The notes beneath the pieces are model-generated. The model did no database searches. It was not told the DNA's origin and was given only the letters and a program-made list of their open reading frames with translations. The translations under genes and the position numbers were made by a program. A DNA stretch of 64,000 nt from Hymenobacter sp. BRD128 (lineage in GTDB: Bacteria > Bacteroidota > Bacteroidia > Cytophagales > Hymenobacteraceae), in NCBI RefSeq assembly GCF_013256625.1, contig NZ_CP053908.1, positions 2,914,001-2,978,000 of the forward strand, written 5' to 3'. Numbering within the stretch: position 1 is the stretch's first letter; each line of letters opens with the position of its first letter. Below, in pieces: positions 8,899 to 17,100 of the stretch.

Positions 8899-9363
8899 CT
8901 ACTTCAGCTTTTCTTTTAAGAAGTCGAAAAGCTGGTCGAAGCGCTGGTCAATCGACTCAAAACGCTGGTCAATTGACTCGAGGCGCTGGTCAATTGACTC
9001 AAAACGCTGGTCAATTGATTCGAAGCGCTGGTCAATTGATTCGAAGCGCTGGTCAATTGATTCGAAGCGCTGGTCAATTGATTCGAAGCGCTGGCTTATT
9101 TCGTGGCGCAGGTCGGCTTGCCCCTGCTCCAACTTAGTTGTTTTCTCAAGCAAAAACTCAATATTGTCGCTTTGAGCGGCAATTGAGCTTGTTACCGTAA
9201 TAGTGAGTTGGCGCACTTGGGCTGACACACGCTCTACTTTAGCGCCTAGCTCATCCTGACGGGCGCTAAGCTCATCCTGCTTGGCACTTAGTTGGTCTTG
9301 GCGGGCCAGCATTTCGCTAATGACGGGCTCTAGTTGGTCGAGGCGCTGGTCGGCGGTAGGCAT
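8899..9363 (-). CDS. Heptad-repeat coiled-coil protein, about 154 aa
   Basis: Soluble and almost wholly alpha-helical. After MPTADQRLDQLEP come QDQLSAKQDELSARQDELGAK repeats, then a short non-heptad stretch, then about eight copies of the heptad RFESIDQ ending in RFDQLFDFLKEKLK. Seven-residue periodicity with F, I and L at core positions implies a parallel coiled-coil oligomer. The start used is the ATG at 9363; an ATG-like start at 9417 would overlap the neighbouring gene. Partner and function are unknown. The DNA under the repeats is a near-perfect 21-bp tandem array. Confidence 0.75.
   Translation of the reverse strand: MPTADQRLDQLEPVISEMLARQDQLSAKQDELSARQDELGAKVERVSAQVRQLTITVTSSIAAQSDNIEFLLEKTTKLEQGQADLRHEISQRFESIDQRFESIDQRFESIDQRFESIDQRFESIDQRLESIDQRFESIDQRFDQLFDFLKEKLK
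8943..9089. repeat. Seven tandem 21-bp units coding for coiled-coil heptads
   Basis: Units begin GCTGGTCAAT at 8943, 8964, 8985, 9006, 9027, 9048 and 9069. The last four are identical in bases (9006 has a diverged tail) and the others differ by a few transitions. A degenerate unit flanks each side. Each unit is exactly one heptad codon set, so gain or loss keeps the frame. Confidence 0.92.
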
Positions 9364-9413
9364 CGGCGGTGGCAAGGGAAGAAAAACGAAGTTACTACCA
9401 GTCGCGGCTCTAT

Positions 9414-10211
9414 TCAATACCGCAGCCAGAAATCCTCGCGGGGCTGCTTTTTCCGAAAAAAAACCAGCCCAACGTAAAACAAGTCGATGGTGACGGTCAC
9501 GCTGGGGTGCGCTTTGATGGCCGCCCAGGCGCGCTCCATATCGGCCGACCAGTGAATATCGTCGAACACGAACACGCTGTCTTCGTGCGCCTTAGCCAAG
9601 CACTGTTCGAAGTAGCGGAGCGTGGGCTCGTAGCGGTGGTTGCCGTCGAAGAACACGAAGTCGAGCGGCTGGGGCAGGCTAGCCAGCGTGGTGGGCAGCG
9701 TGTGGTCGAGGTTGCCATCTTCGAGGCGCACATTCTTGATACCTAGCTTCTCAAACGTTTCGCGGGCTACGGCAGCCGTGTTGGGGCAGCCCTCGAAGGT
9801 GATGACCTGCTGGCGCGAATCGGCCGAGGCCAGGTAGGCCGTAGTGAGGCCTAGCGAGGTGCCCAGCTCCAGAGCAGTACGCGGCTGAAAGTGGTTGACC
9901 AGCCGAAACAGCAGCTGCGCCAGGCGCGGCGCCTTGGCCGAGTGGCGGGCAATGTCGCGCACCGCCCGGCGGCGCCCGCCTGCCCCGGCCACCTGCGAGC
10001 CAGCCCCAAAGTCGGTGATTGCGATTATCTGGTCGCTGGCCAGCAGCTCCTGGCGGCGCTTTTCAATGCGCGCAAAGGCCCCGTACTCGCCCGTGTGACG
10101 GATAACGGCAGTGTACAGCCCGAACACAAACGGTGAGTGCAGCCCGTGGGCATTGCCCGAGCGCAGCCAGTAGCGGAGGTAAGCGAAGAGTTGAAACAAG
10201 CTGAAAATCAA
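9414..10211 (-). CDS. SAM-dependent O-methyltransferase-like protein, 265 aa
   Basis: Class I methyltransferase. It contains a LRSGNAHGLHSPFVFGLY N-terminal region typical of Bacteroidota members, SAM motif I TALELGTSLGLTTAYLA, DFVFFDGNHRYEPTLRYF, and VFVFDDIHWSADMERAW, a DDIHW motif common in this family. The substrate is unknown. No ATG is available near the conserved start. The TTG at 10211 overlaps the TGA of apaG as TTGA, so reinitiation from apaG is likely. The longer frame to 10442 runs entirely through apaG and is not credible. Confidence 0.85.
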   Translation of the reverse strand: MIFSLFQLFAYLRYWLRSGNAHGLHSPFVFGLYTAVIRHTGEYGAFARIEKRRQELLASDQIIAITDFGAGSQVAGAGGRRRAVRDIARHSAKAPRLAQLLFRLVNHFQPRTALELGTSLGLTTAYLASADSRQQVITFEGCPNTAAVARETFEKLGIKNVRLEDGNLDHTLPTTLASLPQPLDFVFFDGNHRYEPTLRYFEQCLAKAHEDSVFVFDDIHWSADMERAWAAIKAHPSVTVTIDLFYVGLVFFRKKQPREDFWLRY

Positions 10212-10594
10212 TTCATTCGGAAAGGCACAATCAGGGTAAACTCTGGAATGTTGACCTGAAAGTGCTCGCCGCTGGCCAGGCGCTCCATGAGGTAGGTGCC
10301 ACGCATCTTGCCCAGGCCCGATTTGAGGTTGCAGCCGCTCACGTACTGGTGCGCCTCGCCGGGCTCGAGCACGGGCTGGCGGCCTACCACGCCCTCGCCC
10401 TCCACCTCGCGCAGGCCGGTGCCCACATCGGAAATGTACCAATGCCGGCGCAAGAGCTTAATAGTGTATTCGCTATCGTTGCGAATATCAATGCGATAGG
10501 CAAACACAAAATGCTCCTGCGCGGGGCTGGAATAATCGGGCAAGTAATTGGTCGTAACCGTAACGGTTACGCCCTGCGTAGTGGTAGTTGGCAT
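10208..10594 (-). CDS. apaG: ApaG domain protein
   Basis: 128 residues from the ATG at 10594 (MPTTTTQGVTVTV). The segments YLPDYSSPAQEHFVFAYRI, LLRRHWYISD, VGRQPVLEPGEAHQYVSGC and GTYLMERL are characteristic of ApaG, a small beta-sandwich protein linked in enterobacteria to Co/Mg resistance and Ap4A metabolism. Its molecular activity is unsettled. It is the first gene of a two-gene unit with the O-methyltransferase, overlapping by four bases. It is divergent from ung. Confidence 0.93.
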   Translation of the reverse strand: MPTTTTQGVTVTVTTNYLPDYSSPAQEHFVFAYRIDIRNDSEYTIKLLRRHWYISDVGTGLREVEGEGVVGRQPVLEPGEAHQYVSGCNLKSGLGKMRGTYLMERLASGEHFQVNIPEFTLIVPFRMN

Positions 10595-10682
10595 AGCGGC
10601 GGCCGGCGAAATTACGCTGCCGGGGCAACAGTAGCCCCGCAAGTGTGGTTTTCTGGTCTCAACGCCGAGCCGGGTGGTTTAG

Positions 10683-10711
10683 TTGTAGCTCGCTTCTTCC
10701 TTTTAGTTTCT
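10683..10711 (+). promoter_or_regulatory. Candidate promoter of ung
   Basis: TTG at 10683-10685 and TAGTTTCT at 10704-10711 are separated by 18 bases and resemble the Bacteroidota TTG / TAnnTTTG promoter. The -7 box has one mismatch at the final G. The ung ATG lies 10 bases downstream, which implies a very short leader. Confidence 0.35.
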
Positions 10712-10720
10712 CTGTTCCCG

Positions 10721-11383
10721 ATGGTCAAAATTGCCGAAAGCTGGCGGCCCGTACTCGCCGCCGAATTTGAAAAGCCCTACTTTCAAAAGCTCACCGCCTG
10801 GGTGCGCGGCGAGTATGCCACGACCACCGTGTACCCACTCGGCTCGCAGATTTTTCACGCCTTCGACGCCTGTCCGTTTGAGGAAGTTAAAGTCGTTATT
10901 CTGGGCCAGGACCCCTACCACGGCAAAAACCAGGCGCACGGGCTAGCCTTCTCGGTGAACGACGGCGTGCGCACGCCGCCCTCGCTACAGAATATTTTTA
11001 AGGAGCTGCACGACGATATACCTGGCACGCCCGCGCCGGCCAACGGCAACCTCGACCGCTGGGCTAGCCAGGGTGTGCTGCTGCTCAACGCCACGCTCAC
11101 GGTGCGGGCCGCCACGCCGGGCTCGCACCAAAAAAAAGGCTGGGAAGAATTTACCGACGCCGTTATCCGCAAAGTGTCGGAGGGCCGGCCGCACGTGGTA
11201 TTCATCCTGTGGGGCGCCTACGCGCAGAAGAAAGAAGAGCTGATTGACGCTCGCAAGCACTTGATTTTGAAGGCCGCGCACCCGTCGCCCTACTCGGCTG
11301 ACCGGGGCTTTTTCGGCTCCCGGCCGTTTAGCCAGGCCAATGCGTGGCTAGCCCAACACGGCGAAAAACCGATAGTGTGGTAG
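10721..11383 (+). CDS. ung: Uracil-DNA glycosylase (family 1)
   Basis: Removes uracil from DNA to start base-excision repair. It is 220 residues, normal for the family. The catalytic motif GQDPYHG, the SVNDGVRTPPSLQNIFKE segment, WASQGVLLLNATLTVR and the C-terminal HPSPYSADRGFFGSRPF motif are all present. The ATG at 10721 gives MVKIAESWRPVLAAEF, the expected N terminus; the frame is open further upstream but overlaps apaG. A strong hairpin follows directly. Confidence 0.96.
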   Translation: MVKIAESWRPVLAAEFEKPYFQKLTAWVRGEYATTTVYPLGSQIFHAFDACPFEEVKVVILGQDPYHGKNQAHGLAFSVNDGVRTPPSLQNIFKELHDDIPGTPAPANGNLDRWASQGVLLLNATLTVRAATPGSHQKKGWEEFTDAVIRKVSEGRPHVVFILWGAYAQKKEELIDARKHLILKAAHPSPYSADRGFFGSRPFSQANAWLAQHGEKPIVW

Positions 11384-11388
11384 TTTTT

Positions 11389-11415
11389 CAACCCTTGTCA
11401 GCATGACAAGGGTTG
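11389..11415. terminator. Bidirectional terminator between ung and the NlpC/P60 gene
   Basis: CAACCCTTGTCA at 11389-11400 pairs perfectly with TGACAAGGGTTG at 11404-11415 across a 3-base loop. T-rich sequence flanks both sides. It serves ung and the convergent peptidase gene. Confidence 0.88.
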
Positions 11416-11422
11416 GTTATTT

Positions 11423-12211
11423 TTACAGCAATCGCTTGATTAGCCGCAGCTTATGGCTGTATTTCTGGCGGTCGCGGTTGAAGATGCCATGGTGGTCGAG
11501 CGGGTCGAGGCGCACTTCGCCGGAGGCGTGCAGAATGAGGCCCTCGTCTTGCACCAACCCTACGTGCACGATGGCGCCGTCGGCATTATCGAAAAAAGCC
11601 AGGTCGCCGGCTTTGGCCTGGGTCACGAAATCGACCGGCTCGCCGAGGGCAATCTGCTGCCTGGCATCGCGCGGGAGCTGGATTCCGATGAGGCCAAACA
11701 GCGTCTGCATCAGCCCCGAACAGTCGATACCAAAAAGGTTTTTGCCGCCCCACACGTAGGGCGCCTGCAGGAAGTGCTGGCCCATCTTGCGCAGCAGGGC
11801 TAGCTGGCGCTCGGGCGGGCAGGCGTTGGACAGGTTAGTGGCCGTACCGTTGTAAAACAGCACGTTATCATCCCCCATTTTCAGGGTCATGCCGTCGAAA
11901 AACGGCAGGCGGCACCCGAGCGTGATGGGCTGGCGCGTAGTGGCGCTCGATACCACCTGCACCACGTCGAGCACGCGCGGGTGGTCCTGGGCGCGCCAGG
12001 CGTTGAAGTACGCGTCGCTCACCGGGCGGTGCTGCTTGAAGTCAATCCAGCCCAGGTAGGTATCGGCGGCAGCCTCGATGCGCAGCCAGTTGCCCTGGGT
12101 TTGCAGCACCGTGTAGCACTCGCCAAACAGCAATTCGGTGACCAGCTCGGCGCGGTCGGTGGGCTCGGCGCGGACGGGAACGGCGCTGAGCGCGCAAATA
12201 CCGTGGTTCAA
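11423..12211 (-). CDS. C40 peptidase: SH3b domain plus NlpC/P60
   Basis: About 262 residues. The N-terminal part (MNHGICALSAVPVRAEP...ELLFGECYTVL...GNWLRIEAAADTYLGWID) is a bacterial SH3-like module. The C-terminal domain has the catalytic Cys in GIDCSGLMQTLFGL and the His in IVHVGLVQDEGLILHASGEVR, as in gamma-D-glutamyl-diamino acid endopeptidases that cut peptidoglycan stem peptides. No signal peptide is evident. The TTG at 12211 is chosen because it gives the conserved N terminus; the longer frame to 12271 begins inside an inverted repeat and looks spurious. Confidence 0.88.
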   Translation of the reverse strand: MNHGICALSAVPVRAEPTDRAELVTELLFGECYTVLQTQGNWLRIEAAADTYLGWIDFKQHRPVSDAYFNAWRAQDHPRVLDVVQVVSSATTRQPITLGCRLPFFDGMTLKMGDDNVLFYNGTATNLSNACPPERQLALLRKMGQHFLQAPYVWGGKNLFGIDCSGLMQTLFGLIGIQLPRDARQQIALGEPVDFVTQAKAGDLAFFDNADGAIVHVGLVQDEGLILHASGEVRLDPLDHHGIFNRDRQKYSHKLRLIKRLL

Positions 12212-12248
12212 GTTCTCAGCAAAAAAATAGTACGTGCTACAAAGAACG

Positions 12249-12325
12249 ACATGCCGAACGCAGTGAAGCATCTCTGCCGGGTCGTTGAACGAAGCGGTAG
12301 AGATGCCTCACTGCGTTCAGCATGT
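12249..12325. repeat. Long intergenic inverted repeat (REP/MITE-like)
   Basis: Two 27-base arms, 12249-12275 and 12299-12325, are complementary at 25 of 27 positions and are separated by 23 bases. The arm core is GAACGCAGTGA..GCATCTCT. It lies between smpB and the NlpC/P60 gene. The near-perfect arms suggest a mobile or REP-type element more than a terminator. Confidence 0.8.
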
Positions 12326-12348
12326 TTAGCTAATATGCCGACAACGGG

Positions 12349-12804
12349 CTAGCGGTAGCGCTCCATCTCGCGCTGCTGGTCTTTGGCCTTAAGGTCTTCG
12401 CGCTTGTCGAAGAGTTTTTTGCCCTGGGCCAACGCGATTTCGAGCTTGGCAAACCCCCGGTCGGTCACGAATAACCGCAGTGGAATGATAGTCAGGCCAG
12501 TATCCATTTTGCCGGCTAGCTGCTTCAGCTCGCGCTTAGTAAGCAGCAGCTTGCGGGTGCGCATGGCCTCGTGGTTATTGTAAGTACCTAGCGAGTAAGG
12601 CGCTATGCGCATACTGTGCACCCATAGGTCGCCCTTGTGGTCAAAGGTGCAGTAGCCGTCCTGAAGGTTGGCCTCGCCGGCGCGAATGCTTTTTATTTCG
12701 GTGCCTTGCAGCATCAGGCCCGCGTCGTACTTGGCCAGGAAGGTGTATTCGTGGCTGGCGCGGCGGTTCTTGATGTTGATATTGGCGGGGGTTTTGTCTT
12801 TCAT
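12349..12804 (-). CDS. smpB: SsrA-binding protein SmpB
   Basis: Binds tmRNA and delivers it to stalled ribosomes for trans-translation. It is 151 residues, standard length. NIKNRRASHEYTFLAKYDAGLMLQGTEIKS is the conserved N-terminal OB-fold start, followed by IRAGEANLQDGYC, RKLLLTKRELKQL and the positively charged C-terminal tail KKLFDKREDLKAKDQQREMERYR that enters the A site. Monocistronic; tsaD lies upstream on the same strand with an 80-base gap. Confidence 0.97.
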   Translation of the reverse strand: MKDKTPANINIKNRRASHEYTFLAKYDAGLMLQGTEIKSIRAGEANLQDGYCTFDHKGDLWVHSMRIAPYSLGTYNNHEAMRTRKLLLTKRELKQLAGKMDTGLTIIPLRLFVTDRGFAKLEIALAQGKKLFDKREDLKAKDQQREMERYR

Positions 12805-12883
12805 GGAAGTACTGCTTACGCAGAAGTACGCCGGGAGGCTTCGTTGGCTAGCCTACGTGGCGTCGGCATAAAGGTATCAGGCG

Positions 12884-13885
12884 CTAGGCCAGCTTCAGGC
12901 GCGGGTCGGGGCTGGTGAGCTGAGTGGCAAAGTCGCCGGCCTCGTACTGAAAAATGGCCGCCTGGCCCACCATCGCCGCATTGTCGGTACAAAACTCGAA
13001 GTCGGGAATGAACACCTCCCACCCTTGGGCTTCGGCCAGGGCCAGCAAGCCCTGGCGCAGGCCCGAGTTGGCCGCCACGCCGCCGGCTAGGGCCACCTGG
13101 CGCAGGCCAGTGGCGTGGGCCGCTTTTTTGAGCTGGCGCAAGAGCGTTTGCACGATGGTGTGCTGGATGCTGGCGCAGAGGTCGGCCAGGTTTTCCTGGA
13201 TGAAATCGGGGCTAGCGGCGGTCTGCTTTTTGAGGAAATAAAGCACCGCCGTTTTCAGGCCGCTAAAGGAGAAATTATAGCCGTCGAGCGCGCCCATCGG
13301 AAACTCGAAGCGGTGCGGGTTGCCGGTTTGGGCCAGCTTGTCGAGGCGCGGGCCGCCGGGATAAGGCAGGCCGAGCAGCTTGGCCGTTTTATCAAATGCC
13401 TCGCCGGCCGCGTCGTCGATGGTCTGGCCCAGAATTTCCATGTCGAGCGCCGAGCGCACCACCACCAGCTGCGTGTGGCCGCCGCTCACGGTGAGGCACA
13501 GAAACGGAAAAACCGGCTTCGGCTCGCGGATGAAGTGCGCCAGAATGTGCGCCCGCATGTGGTTCACGGCCAGCAGTGGCTTGCCCAGCGCCAGCGCCAG
13601 GCTTTTAGCAAAGAGGTTGCCGACCAGCAGCGACCCTAGCAGGCCGGGGCCCTGGGTCACAGCCACGGCGTCGAGGTCGTCTTTGGTGAGGCCGGCCCGG
13701 CGCAGCGCGGCCGTGACCACCGGCAGCATGTGCTGCTGGTGGGCGCGCGAGGCCAGCTCGGGCACCACGCCGCCGTACTGCTCGTGCACGGCCTGGCCGG
13801 CCACCACGTTGCTCAGCAGCTGGCCGTTTTGAAAGACTGCCGCGCCGGTATCGTCGCAGCTCGACTCGATGGCAAGAAGGGTCAT
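12884..13885 (-). CDS. tsaD: tRNA threonylcarbamoyladenosine synthase subunit TsaD
   Basis: Transfers the threonylcarbamoyl group to A37 of ANN-decoding tRNAs, working with TsaB and TsaE. It is 333 residues. LAIESSCDDTGAAVF opens the ASKHA-type ATPase fold. The metal-binding HxxxH is in NHMRAHILAHF, followed by LTVSGGHTQLV, DDAAGEAFDKTAKLLGLPYPGG, LAGGVAANSGLRQ and FCTDNAAMVGQAA. All key residues look intact. The region upstream (13886-14117) carries hairpin repeats and the tamB promoter. Confidence 0.97.
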   Translation of the reverse strand: MTLLAIESSCDDTGAAVFQNGQLLSNVVAGQAVHEQYGGVVPELASRAHQQHMLPVVTAALRRAGLTKDDLDAVAVTQGPGLLGSLLVGNLFAKSLALALGKPLLAVNHMRAHILAHFIREPKPVFPFLCLTVSGGHTQLVVVRSALDMEILGQTIDDAAGEAFDKTAKLLGLPYPGGPRLDKLAQTGNPHRFEFPMGALDGYNFSFSGLKTAVLYFLKKQTAASPDFIQENLADLCASIQHTIVQTLLRQLKKAAHATGLRQVALAGGVAANSGLRQGLLALAEAQGWEVFIPDFEFCTDNAAMVGQAAIFQYEAGDFATQLTSPDPRLKLA

Positions 13886-13929
13886 TTTTCAGGTATCAAT
13901 TAATAATGAGCAGTGAGCAATTACGCTTT

Positions 13930-13958
13930 GTCATTGCGAGCGCTGCGCTCGTAATGAC
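13930..13958. repeat. REP-like hairpin of the TCATTGCGAGC family
   Basis: GTCATTGCGAGCGC at 13930-13943 pairs with GCGCTCGTAATGAC at 13945-13958 around a single base, with one G-U pair. The arm matches sequences at 18733, 20170 and 47987 in this window. Confidence 0.75.
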
Positions 13959-13984
13959 TACCGATTTATTCTTTGCTGCGCCGC

Positions 13985-14019
13985 GTATAGCGCAAAGTTC
14001 GGGCGAACCTGCGCTATAC
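13985..14019. repeat. Second hairpin upstream of tamB
   Basis: GTATAGCGC at 13985-13993 pairs with GCGCTATAC at 14011-14019. An inner GTTCG (13997-14001) pairs with CGAAC (14004-14008). It has no U tract and lies just before the tamB promoter candidate. It may be a repeat element or a regulatory structure. Confidence 0.6.
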
Positions 14020-14036
14020 CTTATGCGTTGGCGCGC

Positions 14037-14064
14037 TTGGTGCGTGCGAAAAGCCGCACCTTTG
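14037..14064 (+). promoter_or_regulatory. Candidate promoter of tamB
   Basis: TTG at 14037-14039, a 17-base spacer, then CACCTTTG at 14057-14064, one mismatch from TAnnTTTG. Transcription would begin about 14070, which agrees with the GTG start at 14118 and rules out the longer frame beginning at 14028. Confidence 0.5.
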
Positions 14065-14117
14065 CGTTCTATTCGGGCTCGCCAGGGCTTCCGCTAAACC
14101 TGCATTCGCTGTCTTTC

Positions 14118-17100
14118 GTGCGTCGCGCTCTTCGTATTCTGCTCAAAATCGTGCTGGGGCTAGCCATTGCGCTGGCGCTGGTGGTGGGCGGGGCGTTGTT
14201 GGCGCTGCGCCTGCCGGGCGTGCAAACGCGGCTAGCCCAGCGCGCGGCCGAAACCCTTAGTAGCAAGCTCGGCCAGCGCGTAGAGGTGGGCAGCGTCGAT
14301 ATCCGGCCGTTTTCGCACGTGCTGCTCGAAGGCATCCGGGTGCTCGATAGGCGCGGCGGCGAGCTGTTTGGCGTGGGCCGGGCCGATGCCGACATTAAGC
14401 TCTTTTCGGTGTTTGACCCGCGCCACCTGCACGTGGGCACGCTCACGCTCACGGAACCGCGCTTTGTGCTGCGCGACGTGGCCGGCCGCCCCGACTCCAC
14501 TACGCTCGACCAGTTTCTGAGTGCTCTCAAGCGGCTGAGTGGGCCGCCCGACACGACCAAGTCGGCGCCGTTTGATTTTCAGCTCCACGACGTGGCCATT
14601 CGCAACGGCCATTTTGCCATTGAGCGGCCCGACCGCCCACGCGAAAAATTTTACGGCCGCAGCATCGACTACGACCACCTGGTGGCCGATAGCATCTACG
14701 CCGACATCTCTAACCTAAACTGGCAAAGCGACACGCTGCGCGCCCGCATCGCCGGCCTGCGCACCGTCGAAACGCCCACCAAAACCCGCCTGCGCGAGCT
14801 CACGGCCGACATTGCCTACAACAAGCACTTCTGGGAATTCAACAACCTGACCCTGCGGCTAGGGCGCAGCGAGCTGCGTAAGTACGTGCGCTTCGAGTAC
14901 AAGCGCTTCGGCAACTTTTCCGATTTCAACGACTCGATGCGGGTCGTGACGCAGTTGCGCGGGGCCAAGGTGTACACCGACGACATTGCCAAGTTTGCGC
15001 CCGATGTGGCGGCGCTGAAAGACTCTATTTTTATTTCGGGCGATGCCAAGGGCTACGTGCGCGACTTCCAGATTAAAAACCTGGATGTGCGCTACGGCCG
15101 CCGCACGCACCTGGTGGCCACCCGCGCCCACGCCGACAACCTGCCCCGCTGGCGCGAAAGTCTGATTGACCTTCGCCTCCAGCCTTCGCAGGTCGATGCC
15201 GCCGACCTGCGCAAGTTCTTGCCCGCCTCGGCCAATAAACTGGTGCAGCGGCTAGGCCTGATAAAGCTTGATGGGCAGTTTATTGGCTTCTACAACGACT
15301 TTGTGGGCAAGGCCAATTTTGACACGGCGCTCGGGGCGGTTTCGACCGACGTAAACCTTAAGACCAAGAGCGATTTCGACCACGCCGTGTACGAGGGCAC
15401 TGTTCACAGCACCGCGTTTAATGTAGGTAAATTTATTGGCGATGAGTCGGTTATCCGCGACGTGACGCTCAATGGCCGGGTGCAGGGCACGGGCTTTGTG
15501 CCGCCCATTGCCAAGGGCCACGCCGTGGTCACGGTGCCCGCCATCTGGCTCAATGGCTATCGCTACCACAACCTGAGCCTCGACGGCGATTTTGCCGGCC
15601 AGGGCTTTACCGGCAAGGTGACGGCCGACGACCCGGCCGTGCGCCTGACGGCCAACGGCGACTTCAACCTCGACCCCAAGCACCAGCACATCGACGTGCT
15701 GGCCAACATTGCCCACGCCAACCTGGGCACGCTAGGGCTGCTCGGCGTGCCGCTCACCCTGAGCACCACCGCCCGCGTGAACCTGCGCGGCACCCAGCTC
15801 GACTCGCTGCTGGGTACGGCGCAGCTGCGCGGCTCGCATTTTGCGCTGCGCGGCCAGAGCCTCGACCTCGACACGCTCGACGTGCGCAGCACCCGCAGCA
15901 GCCGGGGCCAGCGCCAGGTGCTGCTGCGCTCGGAGCTAGCCGACCTCTCGGCCACCGGGGCGTTTGAGTTTGCGGCGGTAATGCGCGACCTGGAAATGCT
16001 CTGGCACGAGTACCGGCTCAATTTTGAGAGCAATGCCGCCGCCACGGCCGCCTACTACCGGCGCAAGCGCCAGGTGCGGCTGCTCATTTACGCTATCGAG
16101 CTGAATGTGAACCTCAAGCATATCAATCCGGTATTGAATCTGTTTATGCCCGACTTGCAGATTGCCGACCATAGCCACCTCGATGGCTCGTTTCGGCAGG
16201 GCGAAACGTCGATTTTGCAGCTCGGCGGCAAGTTCGACAGCATCTGGTACGGGCCGGTGCACACGATAGGCACCGAGTTCGACTTCACCACATCCAAGCT
16301 GCCCTACCAGCCCGAGGTGCTGGCCCAGGCCAGCCTCACCTCCGAGCGCCAACTGGTGCCCACGCTGGGCCGCACCGAGAAGTTTGTGGTGGAAGGCGTG
16401 TGGGACCAGCAGCGCATCAACTTCTCGACCTCGCTAGCCCAGAGCGGCACCACCAACCGCGCCAATATCAACGGCGCGCTGAGTTTTTTGCCGCGCGCGG
16501 TGCAGATAGTATTTCGCAAAAGCAGCCTGCACCTGCTTAACCAGGAATACGTGATTGCGGCCGACAACTCGGTAAAAATCAGCGGGGGCGGCCGGGAGTT
16601 TGATATTCAGAACTTCGTTATCAGCCACGGCAATGAGCGGCTGAGCGCGCAGGGCGTCATCTCGCCCGACCCGCGCCAGCCGCCGCTCAAGCTCGACATT
16701 GCCAACTTCGATTTGGCCACGCTGACCTCCGTTATCGGCCAGCGGCTAGGGGGGCGCCTGAATATGCAGGCGGCCGTGAGCGGCGTGTATAACCAGCTGG
16801 CTATCAGTAGCACCCTCGCCGTCGATTCACTGGTATACGAGGGTACGCCCATCGGGCAGGTGGCGGGCCGGGGCGACTGGGACAATCCCAGTAGCCAGCT
16901 GCGCCTCAACCTCGACGTGGCCCGCCAGCAGCAGCGCGTGCTCACCGTGACGGGCTACCTGGCCCCGCGCTCCACTACCCAGCAGCTTAATCTGGTGGGC
17001 GAGCTTAATGATGCACCCATTGTGCTGGCGCAGCCCTTTTTGGGCAGCATTCTGCAAAACCTGGGCGGCACCGGGCGCGGGCAGCTCCAGCTCGGCGGCA

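Noticed and set aside
8943..9089. CRISPR array
   Set aside because: Units are contiguous 21-mers without spacers and code for heptads in frame.
9363..9417. Longer start for the heptad-repeat protein
   Set aside because: The extra 18 residues overlap the neighbouring methyltransferase end and are not coiled-coil-like.
10212..10442. N-terminal extension of the O-methyltransferase
   Set aside because: It lies wholly inside apaG in another frame and is Arg/Gly-rich shadow sequence.
14028..14117. Upstream extension of tamB to the TTG at 14028
   Set aside because: It precedes the likely -7 box at 14057-14064 and lacks tamB-like sequence.
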